The notes: generated by a model from the letters alone, not told the origin. Counted from the first letter of the stretch, positions 37,752 through 47,390 are shown. The stretch: DNA of 64,000 nt from Lyngbya sp. PCC 8106 (GCF_000169095.1 NZ_AAVU01000014.1:88383-152382), one strand, 5' to 3'. A program made the numbers and translations.

Positions 37752-38309
37752 CTACTCCCGGCCCAAATATGTATCGTTGCGAGTATCGATTTTGATCCGC
37801 TCTCCGATGGAAATAAACAGCGGCACCATCACCGTTGCTCCTGTTTCCACTGTAGCGGGTTTGGTTCCTCCGGTTGCGGTATCCCCTTTAACCCCAGGAT
37901 CAGTCTCGGTAATTTCAAGAACGACGGAGTTAGGCAATTCCACCTCTAAAACTTGGTCATTCCAGCGAATAACGTTCACCTCCATACCTTCAGTGAGATA
38001 TTTAACGCCATCCCCAATTTGTTCGGGGTTGAGCGGAGCTTGTTCAAAAGTCCCCATATCCATGAAGACAAATTGCTCGCCTTCCTTATAGGTATACTGC
38101 ATAACACTTTTTTCCAAGTTGGCTTGAGGGACACTTTCCCCCGCTCGGAATGTTCGTTCAAGTTTATTACCTGTCTGCACATTTTTGAGTGTCGTGCGAA
38201 CAAATGCAGAACCTTTTCCGGGTTTGACGTGGAGGAAGTCTACCACTCGCCAAACTCCCCCGTCTAATTCAATCGTGACACCTGTGCGAAAATCGTTACT
38301 GGAAATCAT
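37752..38309 (-). CDS. efp: Translation elongation factor P
   Basis: 185 residues; the standard three-domain EF-P. The N-terminal KOW-like domain contains the modified-loop region HVKPGKGSAFVRT with Lys32 at the tip. The C-terminal OB domains include NDQVLEVELPNSVVLEITETDPG and end with GERIKIDTRNDTYLGRE. It relieves ribosome stalling at polyproline. It is cotranscribed with accB in most cyanobacteria, and the spacing here allows it. It is divergent from the cyclophilin gene. Confidence 0.97.
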   Translation of the reverse strand: MISSNDFRTGVTIELDGGVWRVVDFLHVKPGKGSAFVRTTLKNVQTGNKLERTFRAGESVPQANLEKSVMQYTYKEGEQFVFMDMGTFEQAPLNPEQIGDGVKYLTEGMEVNVIRWNDQVLEVELPNSVVLEITETDPGVKGDTATGGTKPATVETGATVMVPLFISIGERIKIDTRNDTYLGRE

Positions 38310-38470
38310 GGAGTTTCTTTGGGTGCAGAAACAATCGGCTTTTTATTTTACCCCTCAACGGGTACTCATCTATAGTGTTGTGCTTGAGTTCTTAATATTC
38401 ACAGGAGAATTTACCACTCAAGGGTCGCAGTTGACCCGTAATATGAGAAAGTGAATGAAATCGGAGACTT

Positions 38471-39619
38471 ATGCTGCATTGGCTTGATTCTATGATGGAG
38501 ACTTGCAAACGTTGGTTGAAAACGGGAGTTGTTCTGCTGCTGTTGTGTTCACTCTCAATCGGTTTGAGTGGAGCGTGGTGGGATTTTGGGGGGAGTAGTA
38601 GTCAACCCAAGCGAGAGAGTGTTTTACCCCAAGGAAATGCGATTACCGATGGTAAAGCGTTATTGCGTTATGCTCTACCCATTGATAACGAACCTGTACG
38701 AAAAATGCAACGCAGTTTAGAAGAAATTGCAACACGCATTCGGGGTAAGCGTTGGAGTCCGATTAAAAGCGATATTGCGATCGCCTCGCGAGTTCTCACA
38801 ACACAAGAATCTGAATTGTTGGCGAGTATCCCTTCAGATAGACAACCCGAAGCGGAAGCGATTATTAGCCAACTCCAAGGGGGAATAGAGAGTTTACGGG
38901 AAGCTTTGGAAGTCAAAGATGGCGAAAAGTTACTCGAAACCCGAGCGGATGTTCTCGCAAAAGTGAGTGAACTTGAGGAGTTAATGGTTGAGGAATTTCC
39001 CTATGAAGTTCCGGACGAATACGCAAATTTACCTCAGCTTAAAGGACGAGCTACAGTTGAAATTAAAACCAGTCGCGGAGAGATTACGCTGGTTGCTGAT
39101 GGCTACAGCGCACCTGTGACTGCGGGTAATTTTGTGGATTTGGTTGAACGGGGATTTTATGATGGTTTAAAGTTTGATCGCGCTAAAGATGCCTTTTATC
39201 TACAAGTCGGTGATCCGCCTGGAAAAGAAGAAGGATTTATTGATCCGAAAACAGGTAAAGAACGTGATATTCCGTTAGAGATTTTAGTTCGCGGAGAAAC
39301 GGAACCGATTTATGGATATACATTAGAAGAAATCGGTCGGTATCGAGATAAACCTGTTTTACCCTTTTCGGCTTATGGGACTGTTGCTTTGGCGCGTCCT
39401 GAACCTTTACCCAATGGGGGTTCTTCTCAGATTTTCTTTTTCTTGTTTGAACCTGAATTAACTCCGGCTGGATTAAACTTATTAGATGGTCGCTTTGCTG
39501 CGTTTGGATACGTGACTAAGGGCAAGGAAGTTTTAGAAAATCTTCAGCAAGGAGATCAAATTGAGTCGGCTAAAGTGATTAAAGGGGCGGAAAATTTTAT
39601 CAAACCTCAAGATGCTTAA
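38471..39619 (+). CDS. Thylakoid-lumen-type cyclophilin peptidyl-prolyl isomerase (TLP40/CYP38-like)
   Basis: 382 residues. A signal sequence (VVLLLLCSLSIGLSGAWW) is followed by a helical region (about 75-180) and a cyclophilin fold (about 195-375: GEITLVADGYSAPVTAGNFVD, then FYDGLKFDR, then GSSQIFFFLFEPELTP, then LDGRFAAFGYV). This layout matches the plant TLP40/CYP38 family, which helps photosystem II assembly. Cyanobacterial homologues exist. The catalytic residues are only partly conserved. It is divergent from efp. Confidence 0.9.
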   Translation: MLHWLDSMMETCKRWLKTGVVLLLLCSLSIGLSGAWWDFGGSSSQPKRESVLPQGNAITDGKALLRYALPIDNEPVRKMQRSLEEIATRIRGKRWSPIKSDIAIASRVLTTQESELLASIPSDRQPEAEAIISQLQGGIESLREALEVKDGEKLLETRADVLAKVSELEELMVEEFPYEVPDEYANLPQLKGRATVEIKTSRGEITLVADGYSAPVTAGNFVDLVERGFYDGLKFDRAKDAFYLQVGDPPGKEEGFIDPKTGKERDIPLEILVRGETEPIYGYTLEEIGRYRDKPVLPFSAYGTVALARPEPLPNGGSSQIFFFLFEPELTPAGLNLLDGRFAAFGYVTKGKEVLENLQQGDQIESAKVIKGAENFIKPQDA

Positions 39620-39774
39620 GCTCAGAAGTTGATTAAACAATCTCAAACTCATTGAACTGCTAATGGCTAATCCTAATTTAATTCACAATTAGCCGTTAGC
39701 AACACTCCCCAGATGTGACGACAATCAAAAGTGGTTTACTATTAAAGCTAGAAGTTCATTGGATTTTGAAATTT

Positions 39775-40092
39775 ATGGCTTTCATTGAATATTTTAGTAT
39801 TGCTGGATTAGGAGTTTTAGTCGGTTTATTGATTTTTCGAGTTGGGGGAAATCAAGACCAAAATCGCAGGTTGGATAACGCATTCTATCAGTTATTAGAT
39901 ATCCAAGATAGTCGCATTTCACTGATTCAACTCGCCGCTACCGCTCAAGTGAGTGCAGAAGTTGCTCAAGATTATCTCGAACGACAAGCGAGGGTTTTTT
40001 CTGCTTTACCTGATATTGATGATGAAGGCAATACATTTTATCAGTTTCCCCGATTGAATTTACCCAAAAAAATGAAGCAGCAAGAATGGTAA
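39775..40092 (+). CDS. Small membrane protein of unknown function
   Basis: About 105 residues from ATG 39775 (MAFIEYFSIAGLGVLVGLL). The frame is open to a GTG at 39715, but those 20 residues are unlike the rest. One TM lies near the N-terminus, then a soluble part resembling a small winged-helix/DNA-binding-like helical bundle (LLDIQDSRISLIQLAATAQVSAEVAQDYLERQ). The family is not recognised. It is downstream of the cyclophilin on the same strand, about 155 bases away. Confidence 0.65.
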   Translation: MAFIEYFSIAGLGVLVGLLIFRVGGNQDQNRRLDNAFYQLLDIQDSRISLIQLAATAQVSAEVAQDYLERQARVFSALPDIDDEGNTFYQFPRLNLPKKMKQQEW

Positions 40093-40175
40093 ATTTGAGT
40101 CCAGTTCAGAAGGCAGAAGGTAGAAGGCAAAATCTCCCGATCAATCATCTGTAGCAAGTCTTTCAGTATTTCAGA

Positions 40176-43100
40176 TTAGATCTTATTCTGTTCGGTGATA
40201 TCTCCGAGTGCCTTGAGTAATTCAGCATTTTGTAAAATCACACCGACTTGATTATTGAAAATCTGCATATGTTTTTGATCACTTTGGGTAAAGCTTGTTT
40301 GAAATATATCCGGTATAGGAGCATCATTTTTTAAGTCAATATTGATTTCATCTCCTAATTTATTTTTGTTAATCAATTGTGTCACTCCAATTAAATCACC
40401 ATCAGGATTAAAAACAGGCATACATAACAAACTACAAGTTCGATATCCGGTTTTTTTATCAGTATTCTTGGCTGTTTCGGAGTCAGGATAGTCATACAAA
40501 TCAAAAGGAATATTCAACGGAATTCCCATTTGAGCTACTTTTCCGGCATAACCTTGTCCGACTTTAATCCGCAGTTCTCGCTGAGAACTATCATCAAAAG
40601 TAACTTTTGTCCACAATTCATCTGGTTGATTACGGTCAAGTATCCATAATGTACTGCGGTCTGCATTCATCAGGCTTTTAGCAGCATCCATGACCCGTTT
40701 AATAATTTCATCAATTTTTTCTAGGCTGGTCCCTTGAATTGAACGGGTGGCGGCCATTAATGCGGCAGCAACTCGTCGTCCTTGAGCCGTTTTATGGAAA
40801 GAACAGAAGCTTTCTAAAATCATCCGAATTAAAGCTGCATTTTCTGTAAATAGTTGTTCATCTTCAGGCGTAAAACTATTTTGATCAATCTTGTCAAAAA
40901 GACTATCTGTTGGTTGATGGTTTGGCTTTAATTTATTAATCGCCTGCACGACAGCAACTAAGTCTCCCAATTCATTTAATAGCGGGAGTGCTAACATTGA
41001 ATAAGTTCGATATCCGTTCTTTTTATCCTGATCTTTGGCAGTTTCTGAACGAGAATCGTCATAAAAATCATAGGGAATATTAATCGTTTTTTTTGTAGCT
41101 GCGACTTCACCGACAATTCCTTTATTAGCAGGAACTCGGATTTCTAAAGATCGATTTTCTTCACTTTCAGCAACAATCGACCAAAATTCATTTTGCTCCT
41201 CATCTAACAAAAAGATAGTCGTCCGGTCAGCATTTAAAGACTTACCTGTTTTCAGGGTAATTGACCGTAAAGTTGCATCTAAAATCTCATCAAATCCCTG
41301 ACCATCCATGACTTGATTGAGCATGGCGAGTGTCTTACTGACGATGCTTTGAGGGCTATTTTCTGCCTGATCTTTAATTTGTTTAAATTGTCGGGCATTT
41401 TCTAAAGCCACTCCCACCTGAGAATTGAAAATCTTCATATATTTTTGACTATTCGCATCAAAACTGGCTTCAAAACATTCAGGAGGTTCTGGCCAAGTGC
41501 TAGGATCATATTCGGGATATTGACCGGGTTTACGGCGATTAATCAGTTGAGTCACGCCTAATAATTCTCCCTCGGGATTATGAACAGGCATACAGAGTAA
41601 ACTACAGGTGCGATATCCTGTTTTTTGATCGGTTGTTTTGGCGGTGTTTGAGTCGGGATGATTGTAAAGATCAAAGGGAATATTTAATTCTTCCCCCGTT
41701 TGGGCGACTTGTCCTGCAAAACCCTGACCAACTTTAATTCGTATTTCTTTGACTGAACCATTTTCAAAAGGTATTTTTGTCCAGAGTTCATCAGTTCTTG
41801 CATCAAATAACCAGAGTGTACTCCGATCAGCATTCATTAGTTTTTTTGCTGCATCCATCACTCGTTGAATGATTTCTTCTGTATCTAAACTACTATAAGA
41901 AACCGAACGAGTTGCTTCTGAGAGGGCTTCTGAAATTTGGAGTTTTTGGGTGAGTTTATAACTGTCATAGCAGCTTTCTAAAATACGTTGTAAATCGCGA
42001 GTATATTCAGTTAGCTCTTTTTTATCTTCTTCTGTAAATCCTCTGGGGTCAATTTGTTCGGTTAAAGCTAAAGTGGGATTATTAAGCTTTTTCAACTTAT
42101 TATTCAACTGCACAAATGCACAGATATTTTTAGGCTCATTTAAGAGTGGCATTGTGAGTTGGTTGTGAATTTTATAGGTTGTCCATTGATTTTGATCTTG
42201 AGCGATCGCTGAATACCAATCTTCGGAAAAATCAAGATGATAATTGAGGGGTTTCCGAAATATTGTGACTCGTCCTGTGGTTTGATTGTTGGCAAAAATT
42301 TGTAGTTTTGTTGCTTGACCTCCTGTAGTTTTTGCATTCATAATCCAAATTTCGTTTTTCTCTCGATCAACTAGATAAATCACCATCCGATCAACACTCA
42401 TGAGTTCAATTAATTTCAACATAATTAAACCTAGAATTTCACTGAGAATGTCATCAAATCCTTTATCATCCATTTTTTTGAGCAAGAACAGTAACTTCAT
42501 TTCTTGCTGATCAACAATTTCCTTAAAGTCAGGTTGCTGAGTTTTGATTGATTTATCAACCCATTTTAAATTAAATACGGCTGCATAGATCGGATTATAG
42601 ACTTGAAGGTTATTGTCTCTTTGAACAACTAATCCAGAAAGCCTCAAATCCATTATTTCAGAACTGCTATCTGCTGAAATTTTGTGTTGCTGTAAAATAT
42701 TTTGATAGACTTTTAAGCGTGAAATATTGTTTTCATCTGGTCGTAATAAACGATCACGAATTGTTTTTAGATGTGGAGGTTCATCTAAAGCTTCCCAGTT
42801 ATTAATCAATCTTGAATAAACTAATTCACTAATCCATTGATCAACATTCTGAGGTTCTATAAATATTTCTGTAAGATTTTTCTCAAATATTTTATGAATA
42901 TAGTTACAAATCTTTTGTGTCAGAAAAGGCTGTCCACCTGTCCAATTTAAAATCGATTGTAATACCGTTTCAGGATGACTAATTTTATTAATTAATCCTT
43001 GAATTAGAGGTTGAACTTCATCAAATTGAAACCCGTGTAATTCTATTGCCCAACCAATATTAAAGGGAGTACAGGCTTTATCTTGAATTAAGTCGGAAGG

Positions 43101-43655
43101 GGTGGCAACTCCCAATAATGCAAAAGCAATTGAGCGACAACCTTCACAGTTGCGGATGAAAGCAAAAAAATCATCAGCACAAAAATTTAAACTCAGAATA
43201 CTGTCAATTTCATCAATAAAAATTACAATCGGTTGATGAACAGATTCAAGTAAAATATCCTCAATAAACTCATTTAAACGATTTAAAGGGGTAAGATAGT
43301 TGCGATCTTCTAACCAAGGTTGCAGGCGAATTGACAGCTTAAAACTCCTCACAAGCTGTCGCATAATTCCGGCATACCATTGATCGGGTGTAATATCTTG
43401 AGAACCTATTTTAGTCAGATCAATTGCTGCACAAGCAAATCCTTCCGCTTGTAAACGGTGCATTGTGCGTACCCTGAGACTGGTTTTTCCCATCTGTCGG
43501 GCATTGAGAACATAACAAAATTCTCCAGCTTTCAATGCTTCATAAAGTTCTTGATCGGCTTGACGAACGACATAACTCGGGGCATCAAAATGTAGATGTC
43601 CGCCGACTTTGTAGGAATAGGTAGGGTTAATAGTTTGGCTGAGTGTAGATGACAT
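40176..43655 (-). CDS. AAA-like ATPase fused to four GAF domains
   Basis: 1159 residues. The N-terminal AAA_35-type ATPase (about 1-365) has the P-loop NARQMGKTSL (51-60) and Walker B PIVIFIDEID. Four GAF domains follow at about 395-560, 585-755, 785-955 and 975-1145. GAF 3 keeps a full NKFDE-like motif: N907-K908, F928, D932-E933. This motif marks cyclic-nucleotide-binding GAFs of CyaB type. The other three are degenerate in it (GAF1 DK, GAF2 NR, GAF4 DQ). GAF 2 and GAF 4 are close copies (NADRSTLWxxD, KVGQGxAGxVAQ, KTGYRTCSLLCMPV). No output enzyme follows. It lies 61 bases after the TIR-AAA gene, likely in one transcript. Confidence 0.92.
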   Translation of the reverse strand: MSSTLSQTINPTYSYKVGGHLHFDAPSYVVRQADQELYEALKAGEFCYVLNARQMGKTSLRVRTMHRLQAEGFACAAIDLTKIGSQDITPDQWYAGIMRQLVRSFKLSIRLQPWLEDRNYLTPLNRLNEFIEDILLESVHQPIVIFIDEIDSILSLNFCADDFFAFIRNCEGCRSIAFALLGVATPSDLIQDKACTPFNIGWAIELHGFQFDEVQPLIQGLINKISHPETVLQSILNWTGGQPFLTQKICNYIHKIFEKNLTEIFIEPQNVDQWISELVYSRLINNWEALDEPPHLKTIRDRLLRPDENNISRLKVYQNILQQHKISADSSSEIMDLRLSGLVVQRDNNLQVYNPIYAAVFNLKWVDKSIKTQQPDFKEIVDQQEMKLLFLLKKMDDKGFDDILSEILGLIMLKLIELMSVDRMVIYLVDREKNEIWIMNAKTTGGQATKLQIFANNQTTGRVTIFRKPLNYHLDFSEDWYSAIAQDQNQWTTYKIHNQLTMPLLNEPKNICAFVQLNNKLKKLNNPTLALTEQIDPRGFTEEDKKELTEYTRDLQRILESCYDSYKLTQKLQISEALSEATRSVSYSSLDTEEIIQRVMDAAKKLMNADRSTLWLFDARTDELWTKIPFENGSVKEIRIKVGQGFAGQVAQTGEELNIPFDLYNHPDSNTAKTTDQKTGYRTCSLLCMPVHNPEGELLGVTQLINRRKPGQYPEYDPSTWPEPPECFEASFDANSQKYMKIFNSQVGVALENARQFKQIKDQAENSPQSIVSKTLAMLNQVMDGQGFDEILDATLRSITLKTGKSLNADRTTIFLLDEEQNEFWSIVAESEENRSLEIRVPANKGIVGEVAATKKTINIPYDFYDDSRSETAKDQDKKNGYRTYSMLALPLLNELGDLVAVVQAINKLKPNHQPTDSLFDKIDQNSFTPEDEQLFTENAALIRMILESFCSFHKTAQGRRVAAALMAATRSIQGTSLEKIDEIIKRVMDAAKSLMNADRSTLWILDRNQPDELWTKVTFDDSSQRELRIKVGQGYAGKVAQMGIPLNIPFDLYDYPDSETAKNTDKKTGYRTCSLLCMPVFNPDGDLIGVTQLINKNKLGDEINIDLKNDAPIPDIFQTSFTQSDQKHMQIFNNQVGVILQNAELLKALGDITEQNKI

Positions 43656-43716
43656 ATCAAATCAGATGGTAGAGAATAATTTGTGTAACACTGAAATCTT
43701 TAAAAAAGTTTATTGA

Positions 43717-45603
43717 TCATTTGAAATCTAAAGGCTCTAAGGTGAACCGATGAGAAAAATATTGACGATATAAATCACATCGCGGTGTGACGCGATCACC
43801 TTGTAAATCAACTAATCCCATACTATGTAATTTGAAGGCAAGAACTGATTTTAACTCGACCGATTCTCTAACTGTCACAACTTGACTTAATGCTTGTAGG
43901 AGTTCTGGATGTTTTTGCAAATTCCATAAATGTCGGCGTAAATGATCGCCGTAAATTCCCGCTTCTGTTGAGGCAGTTTCAGCTAAGTTTTCTAGGGTTA
44001 AATGTTCTCGGACAATATGATACATTGCAACTCTCACTAAGTAAGGATGACCCCCAACGATTTTCATCAATTTTTGGATCTGTTCTTCTTGCCAATTTAG
44101 TCCATGTCGGTGAGCTAAATCTGCAACTTGTTCGGGGGTGAATTCAGTCAATTCGATGGGTAATCCGACGTTAAATGGAGATTGATTAATATCCAAAGGA
44201 ATATAAACCTCAGTCGAATGAACAATCACTAAACGCAGTTTTTCCCAGAGATTACTATCTCCGGTTCCATAACCCGCTTCTTCATACCACGCTCTCAATA
44301 AACTAAAAAAGTCATCTGCAATATGAGGATGCTGAAAAACCCGATCAACTTCATCTAAACCGAGTACCAGTGGCATCTCCATATCAGGTAAAATACAATC
44401 TTCAAAAAATGCAGTACAGTTATCTTTACTCCCAAACATATCAGCCCAATACTCATCGACTTTATAGGGCAACCGTAACTTGCGAGCAATCCGAATACAA
44501 AACCAGCGTAATAATTGATCTAAGTTGTTAAACACACTTTGATCGGCGTGCTGAAAGCTCAAAGGAACAGTATTAAAACCCTGTTCTTTTGTATGATATA
44601 GTATTCGAGCCATCAAAGATGTTTTACCCATTTGTCGCGGAGCTTTTATCCGAATTAATGCACCGGGAGAGGTGATTTCCTGATAACATTGTTCTTCAAA
44701 AGGATCTCGTTTGATATAAAAAGCTGAGGCTAAACGCACTTGACCTTGAGGAAGTTCAGGTTCGGCAACCGGGAGAGGATATAAATCTAAGGTTTGGTTT
44801 GAGGCTAGACTAATTTCTCGCTCCCATTCTTCAATTCCAACGGTTTTCCATTCTTCCCAACTCGGAATAGATTTTTTATGGTTTGCCCAATCAATATTTT
44901 GAGATAAAAATCTCTTTATTTCCTCAATAATGCTCGCAGTATCAGTGGCTGATTTCCATTCCCGTTGACAGGTTCCGAGTAAATAACTTCGCAAGTCATG
45001 GTTAAAGGGTAAACAAGCCGGACAATTCACTCGAATGGGTAAAATAATCGGTTTTCGACTGCCCCGAAAATCTCGCAGTTCTTTTGTTTGTTTGAGTTGT
45101 TCTAAAACAATTTCACTAACGCTTGCTTGGGGAGATAACAACAGTAAAAAATAATCACAACGTCGGAGTTGATGATCAATTTGAGATAACCAATCTGTTG
45201 TTTTTTTGACTAAATGAGGTTGATTGATCCCAACGGGAGTTACAAACACTTGATGTCCCTCCCCTGCAATTGCCTTCTCAAGTTGAGTGGCTAAACTTGT
45301 ATCGGGTTCTTGATTTTGGTAACTAATTAAAACTGTTTTGTAAGACGTGTTTTTAAAATGTCTTTCCAGCGGTCTTTTGAAGTTTTTTTTACTAACTTTG
45401 TCTGCCAAAACTGTAGAAATTTTCTGCCAAAGTTGATAACCCACAGATTTTTCAATATACTCTGGGTTGTAGGGATAAATCTCCTTATAGGTTTTATCTT
45501 GCCACGATCCAATAAAAACTTCTCGTTCTAAATCATTCAACGGTTTGCCGAACTTGGCAAAAATTAGGTCATCTATGTAGTCTAGGGCGGCTTGAGCATC
45601 CAT
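43717..45603 (-). CDS. vWA-MoxR-associated-type protein: N-terminal helical domain, TIR domain, AAA-like ATPase
   Basis: 628 residues in three parts. Residues 1-85 match the vMAP N-terminal domain of cyanobacterial conflict/signalling proteins (LDYIDDLIFAKFGKPLNDLE; GSWQDKTYKEI). Residues about 87-240 form a TIR-like domain: KTVLISYQNQEPDTSLATQL, then DYFLLLLSPQASVSEIVLEQL, with a candidate catalytic Glu at 168. Residues about 290-628 form an AAA_35-type ATPase with P-loop APRQMGKTSL (321-330) and Walker B LVLGLDEVD (412-420). TIR enzymes cleave NAD or make cyclic ADP-ribose signals in defence. Whether this copy is active is inferred only. The next gene downstream is the AAA-GAF protein. Confidence 0.88.
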   Translation of the reverse strand: MDAQAALDYIDDLIFAKFGKPLNDLEREVFIGSWQDKTYKEIYPYNPEYIEKSVGYQLWQKISTVLADKVSKKNFKRPLERHFKNTSYKTVLISYQNQEPDTSLATQLEKAIAGEGHQVFVTPVGINQPHLVKKTTDWLSQIDHQLRRCDYFLLLLSPQASVSEIVLEQLKQTKELRDFRGSRKPIILPIRVNCPACLPFNHDLRSYLLGTCQREWKSATDTASIIEEIKRFLSQNIDWANHKKSIPSWEEWKTVGIEEWEREISLASNQTLDLYPLPVAEPELPQGQVRLASAFYIKRDPFEEQCYQEITSPGALIRIKAPRQMGKTSLMARILYHTKEQGFNTVPLSFQHADQSVFNNLDQLLRWFCIRIARKLRLPYKVDEYWADMFGSKDNCTAFFEDCILPDMEMPLVLGLDEVDRVFQHPHIADDFFSLLRAWYEEAGYGTGDSNLWEKLRLVIVHSTEVYIPLDINQSPFNVGLPIELTEFTPEQVADLAHRHGLNWQEEQIQKLMKIVGGHPYLVRVAMYHIVREHLTLENLAETASTEAGIYGDHLRRHLWNLQKHPELLQALSQVVTVRESVELKSVLAFKLHSMGLVDLQGDRVTPRCDLYRQYFSHRFTLEPLDFK

Positions 45604-45964
45604 GGGTCTTCAAATTAAGTTGAAGGTTATTCAAGTGTAAATCATACCGGGTTTTCACTGAGACAATATTAACATCAGTTTTTGTTACTTAATTTTAAAT
45701 AATATTAGCCAATATTTTGTGATTAAAGTCACATTTTTAAGATTTTGTGAGGTTTTATGAGGTTTTATGAGGTTAAAAAAAAATACAAGTCAAAAGATAC
45801 TTTCCGAGATTTTACTGAGTATAAATATCTCTCGAAAATTATGAGTTTTTATGGTTTTCAGAGTGACTGGAGTTGCATAAACTGTTAATAGATCACAGAA
45901 CTCCGATCAGATTAACTCTGATCTTAAATCCATCCTCTAATCGAATTGACTAGGAGAATTACCC
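45604..45964. other. Divergent intergenic region before the HD gene
   Basis: About 360 AT-rich bases. A direct repeat TGAGGTTTTA occurs twice at 45748-45767, with a third partial copy (TGAGGTTAAA) at 45768-45777. AGGAGAATTACCC gives the HD gene a good ribosome site. No other gene was found. Confidence 0.6.
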
Positions 45965-46903
45965 ATGTCTCATCCTTTCACTCAACCCCTCATCAACACC
46001 TGCATCCAGCAGCTTCAAAGCGGTTATATTGACCTTTACGGCGAGTTAGAATCAGAGTCTCTTACTTTCATTGGTCAGATCGCTCGTGTTGTTTTATCCC
46101 AGATCGCACAAACTGATGCACCCTATCACGATCTCGAACACACAGTTTTAGTCACTTTAGCTGGACTAGAAATCCTTCGCGGCAAACAAATGAACGAAGG
46201 TAGTGTTTCCCCTCAAGATTGGTTAAACACAATAGTCTCCCTATTATGTCACGATATTGGTTATTGTAAAGGAATTTGCCGAGCTGATCGCCTTGAAAAA
46301 GGACGCTATGTGATCGGCGCAGATCAACAAACAATTTATTTATCTTCAGAAACAACCGATGCAAGTCTGACTCCCTATCATGTTGATCGCGGACAATTGT
46401 TTGCTTTGGAAACTTTGAGTCGATTTAACCTGATTAATATTAATACCATTCAGCACAATATTGAACTCACTCGTTTTCCGGTTCCTGCTGGCAAAAAATA
46501 TCAAGATACTTGTAGTTATGCTAGTTTAGTTCGAGCGGCTGATCTTATTGGTCAGTTAGCCGATCCCAATTATCTTACCAAGATGACTCGGCTGTTTCGT
46601 GAGTTTGAAGAAATTGGCACTCATCAAAGTTTAGGTTATCGCCATCCCGATGATTTACGAGTAGCATACCCTAATTTTTTCTATAATGTTGTGTACGCTT
46701 ATATTCGAGATGCTCTAAAATATTTGGAATGTACTGATCGTGGACAGGAGATTGTGATCAGTCTCTATCAGAATGTCGCTATTGTCGAACGTGAGCAACT
46801 TATCCGACCCCCATCAGAATTGAGAATTGAGAATTTTGAATTTAGACCAGACCCGTGTATTCTCAACTTCTGTTTACCCAGTATTTCTGCTAGATACTTT
46901 TAA
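45965..46903 (+). CDS. HD-domain metalloprotein (Npun_R2479-like family)
   Basis: 312 residues. Conserved YHDLEHT (H55, H59) and LLCHDIGY (H96-D97), with a later SLVRAADLIGQ Asp, form the HD metal site. Relatives are annotated as HD-domain metalloproteins of cyanobacteria; the substrate is unknown, but HD enzymes often cleave nucleotide phosphoesters. A strong ribosome site (AGGAG) precedes the ATG. The last 30 residues (after REQLIR) are encoded by a short repeat run (GAATTGAGAATTGAG), so the natural C-terminus may have been replaced. It diverges from the TIR-AAA gene. Confidence 0.85.
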   Translation: MSHPFTQPLINTCIQQLQSGYIDLYGELESESLTFIGQIARVVLSQIAQTDAPYHDLEHTVLVTLAGLEILRGKQMNEGSVSPQDWLNTIVSLLCHDIGYCKGICRADRLEKGRYVIGADQQTIYLSSETTDASLTPYHVDRGQLFALETLSRFNLININTIQHNIELTRFPVPAGKKYQDTCSYASLVRAADLIGQLADPNYLTKMTRLFREFEEIGTHQSLGYRHPDDLRVAYPNFFYNVVYAYIRDALKYLECTDRGQEIVISLYQNVAIVEREQLIRPPSELRIENFEFRPDPCILNFCLPSISARYF

Positions 46904-46965
46904 CCTCTCAGGATAGATGAGTTGAATTAATTGTTCAAACTGATCAATTTGCGGTTCAATGGAGA

Positions 46966-47334
46966 GTGAAACCATCGTCAAAATCTATGGCATCCTCTTC
47001 TTCTAAAACGGCTGGATTATTTACCGGATTGAGCCTGGGCTTGCTAATGACCCTTGCCTTTTTTGGGTTAGGGTATTCCTTGAATTTAAGTATTGTTTTT
47101 GGAGGGATTGCGAGTATCTGTGGTTACTGTCTGGGAAGTTGGTGGCAAATTGATCAACTTCCGAGTTCTTCAGAAAAATCACCTTTTGAACCTCTAGAAA
47201 AAGGTTTTACACAGATTTTAGTGAAAACTAAACTGATTGATCCCAATTCCAAAGCCTCTAAACGTCCGACTCGCGCCCTCTCCGTTTTTGAGTGGATATT
47301 GAGAAAAGATAAAGCCCCTCGGTCAAGAAGATAG
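46966..47334 (+). CDS. Small two-TM protein of unknown function
   Basis: 122 residues from GTG 46966; ATG at 46987 is an alternative. Two hydrophobic segments (about 17-40 and 43-62) are followed by a basic, polar tail (KASKRPTRALSVFEWILRKDK). I do not recognise the family. It is downstream of the HD gene by 62 bases, so it may be cotranscribed. No terminator on the plus strand follows. Confidence 0.65.
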   Translation: MKPSSKSMASSSSKTAGLFTGLSLGLLMTLAFFGLGYSLNLSIVFGGIASICGYCLGSWWQIDQLPSSSEKSPFEPLEKGFTQILVKTKLIDPNSKASKRPTRALSVFEWILRKDKAPRSRR

Positions 47335-47390
47335 TTTCTGGGCTGCTTTTGTGATCATGTACAGACCGTTGTGGCTTTGGCCTGGGTTAA

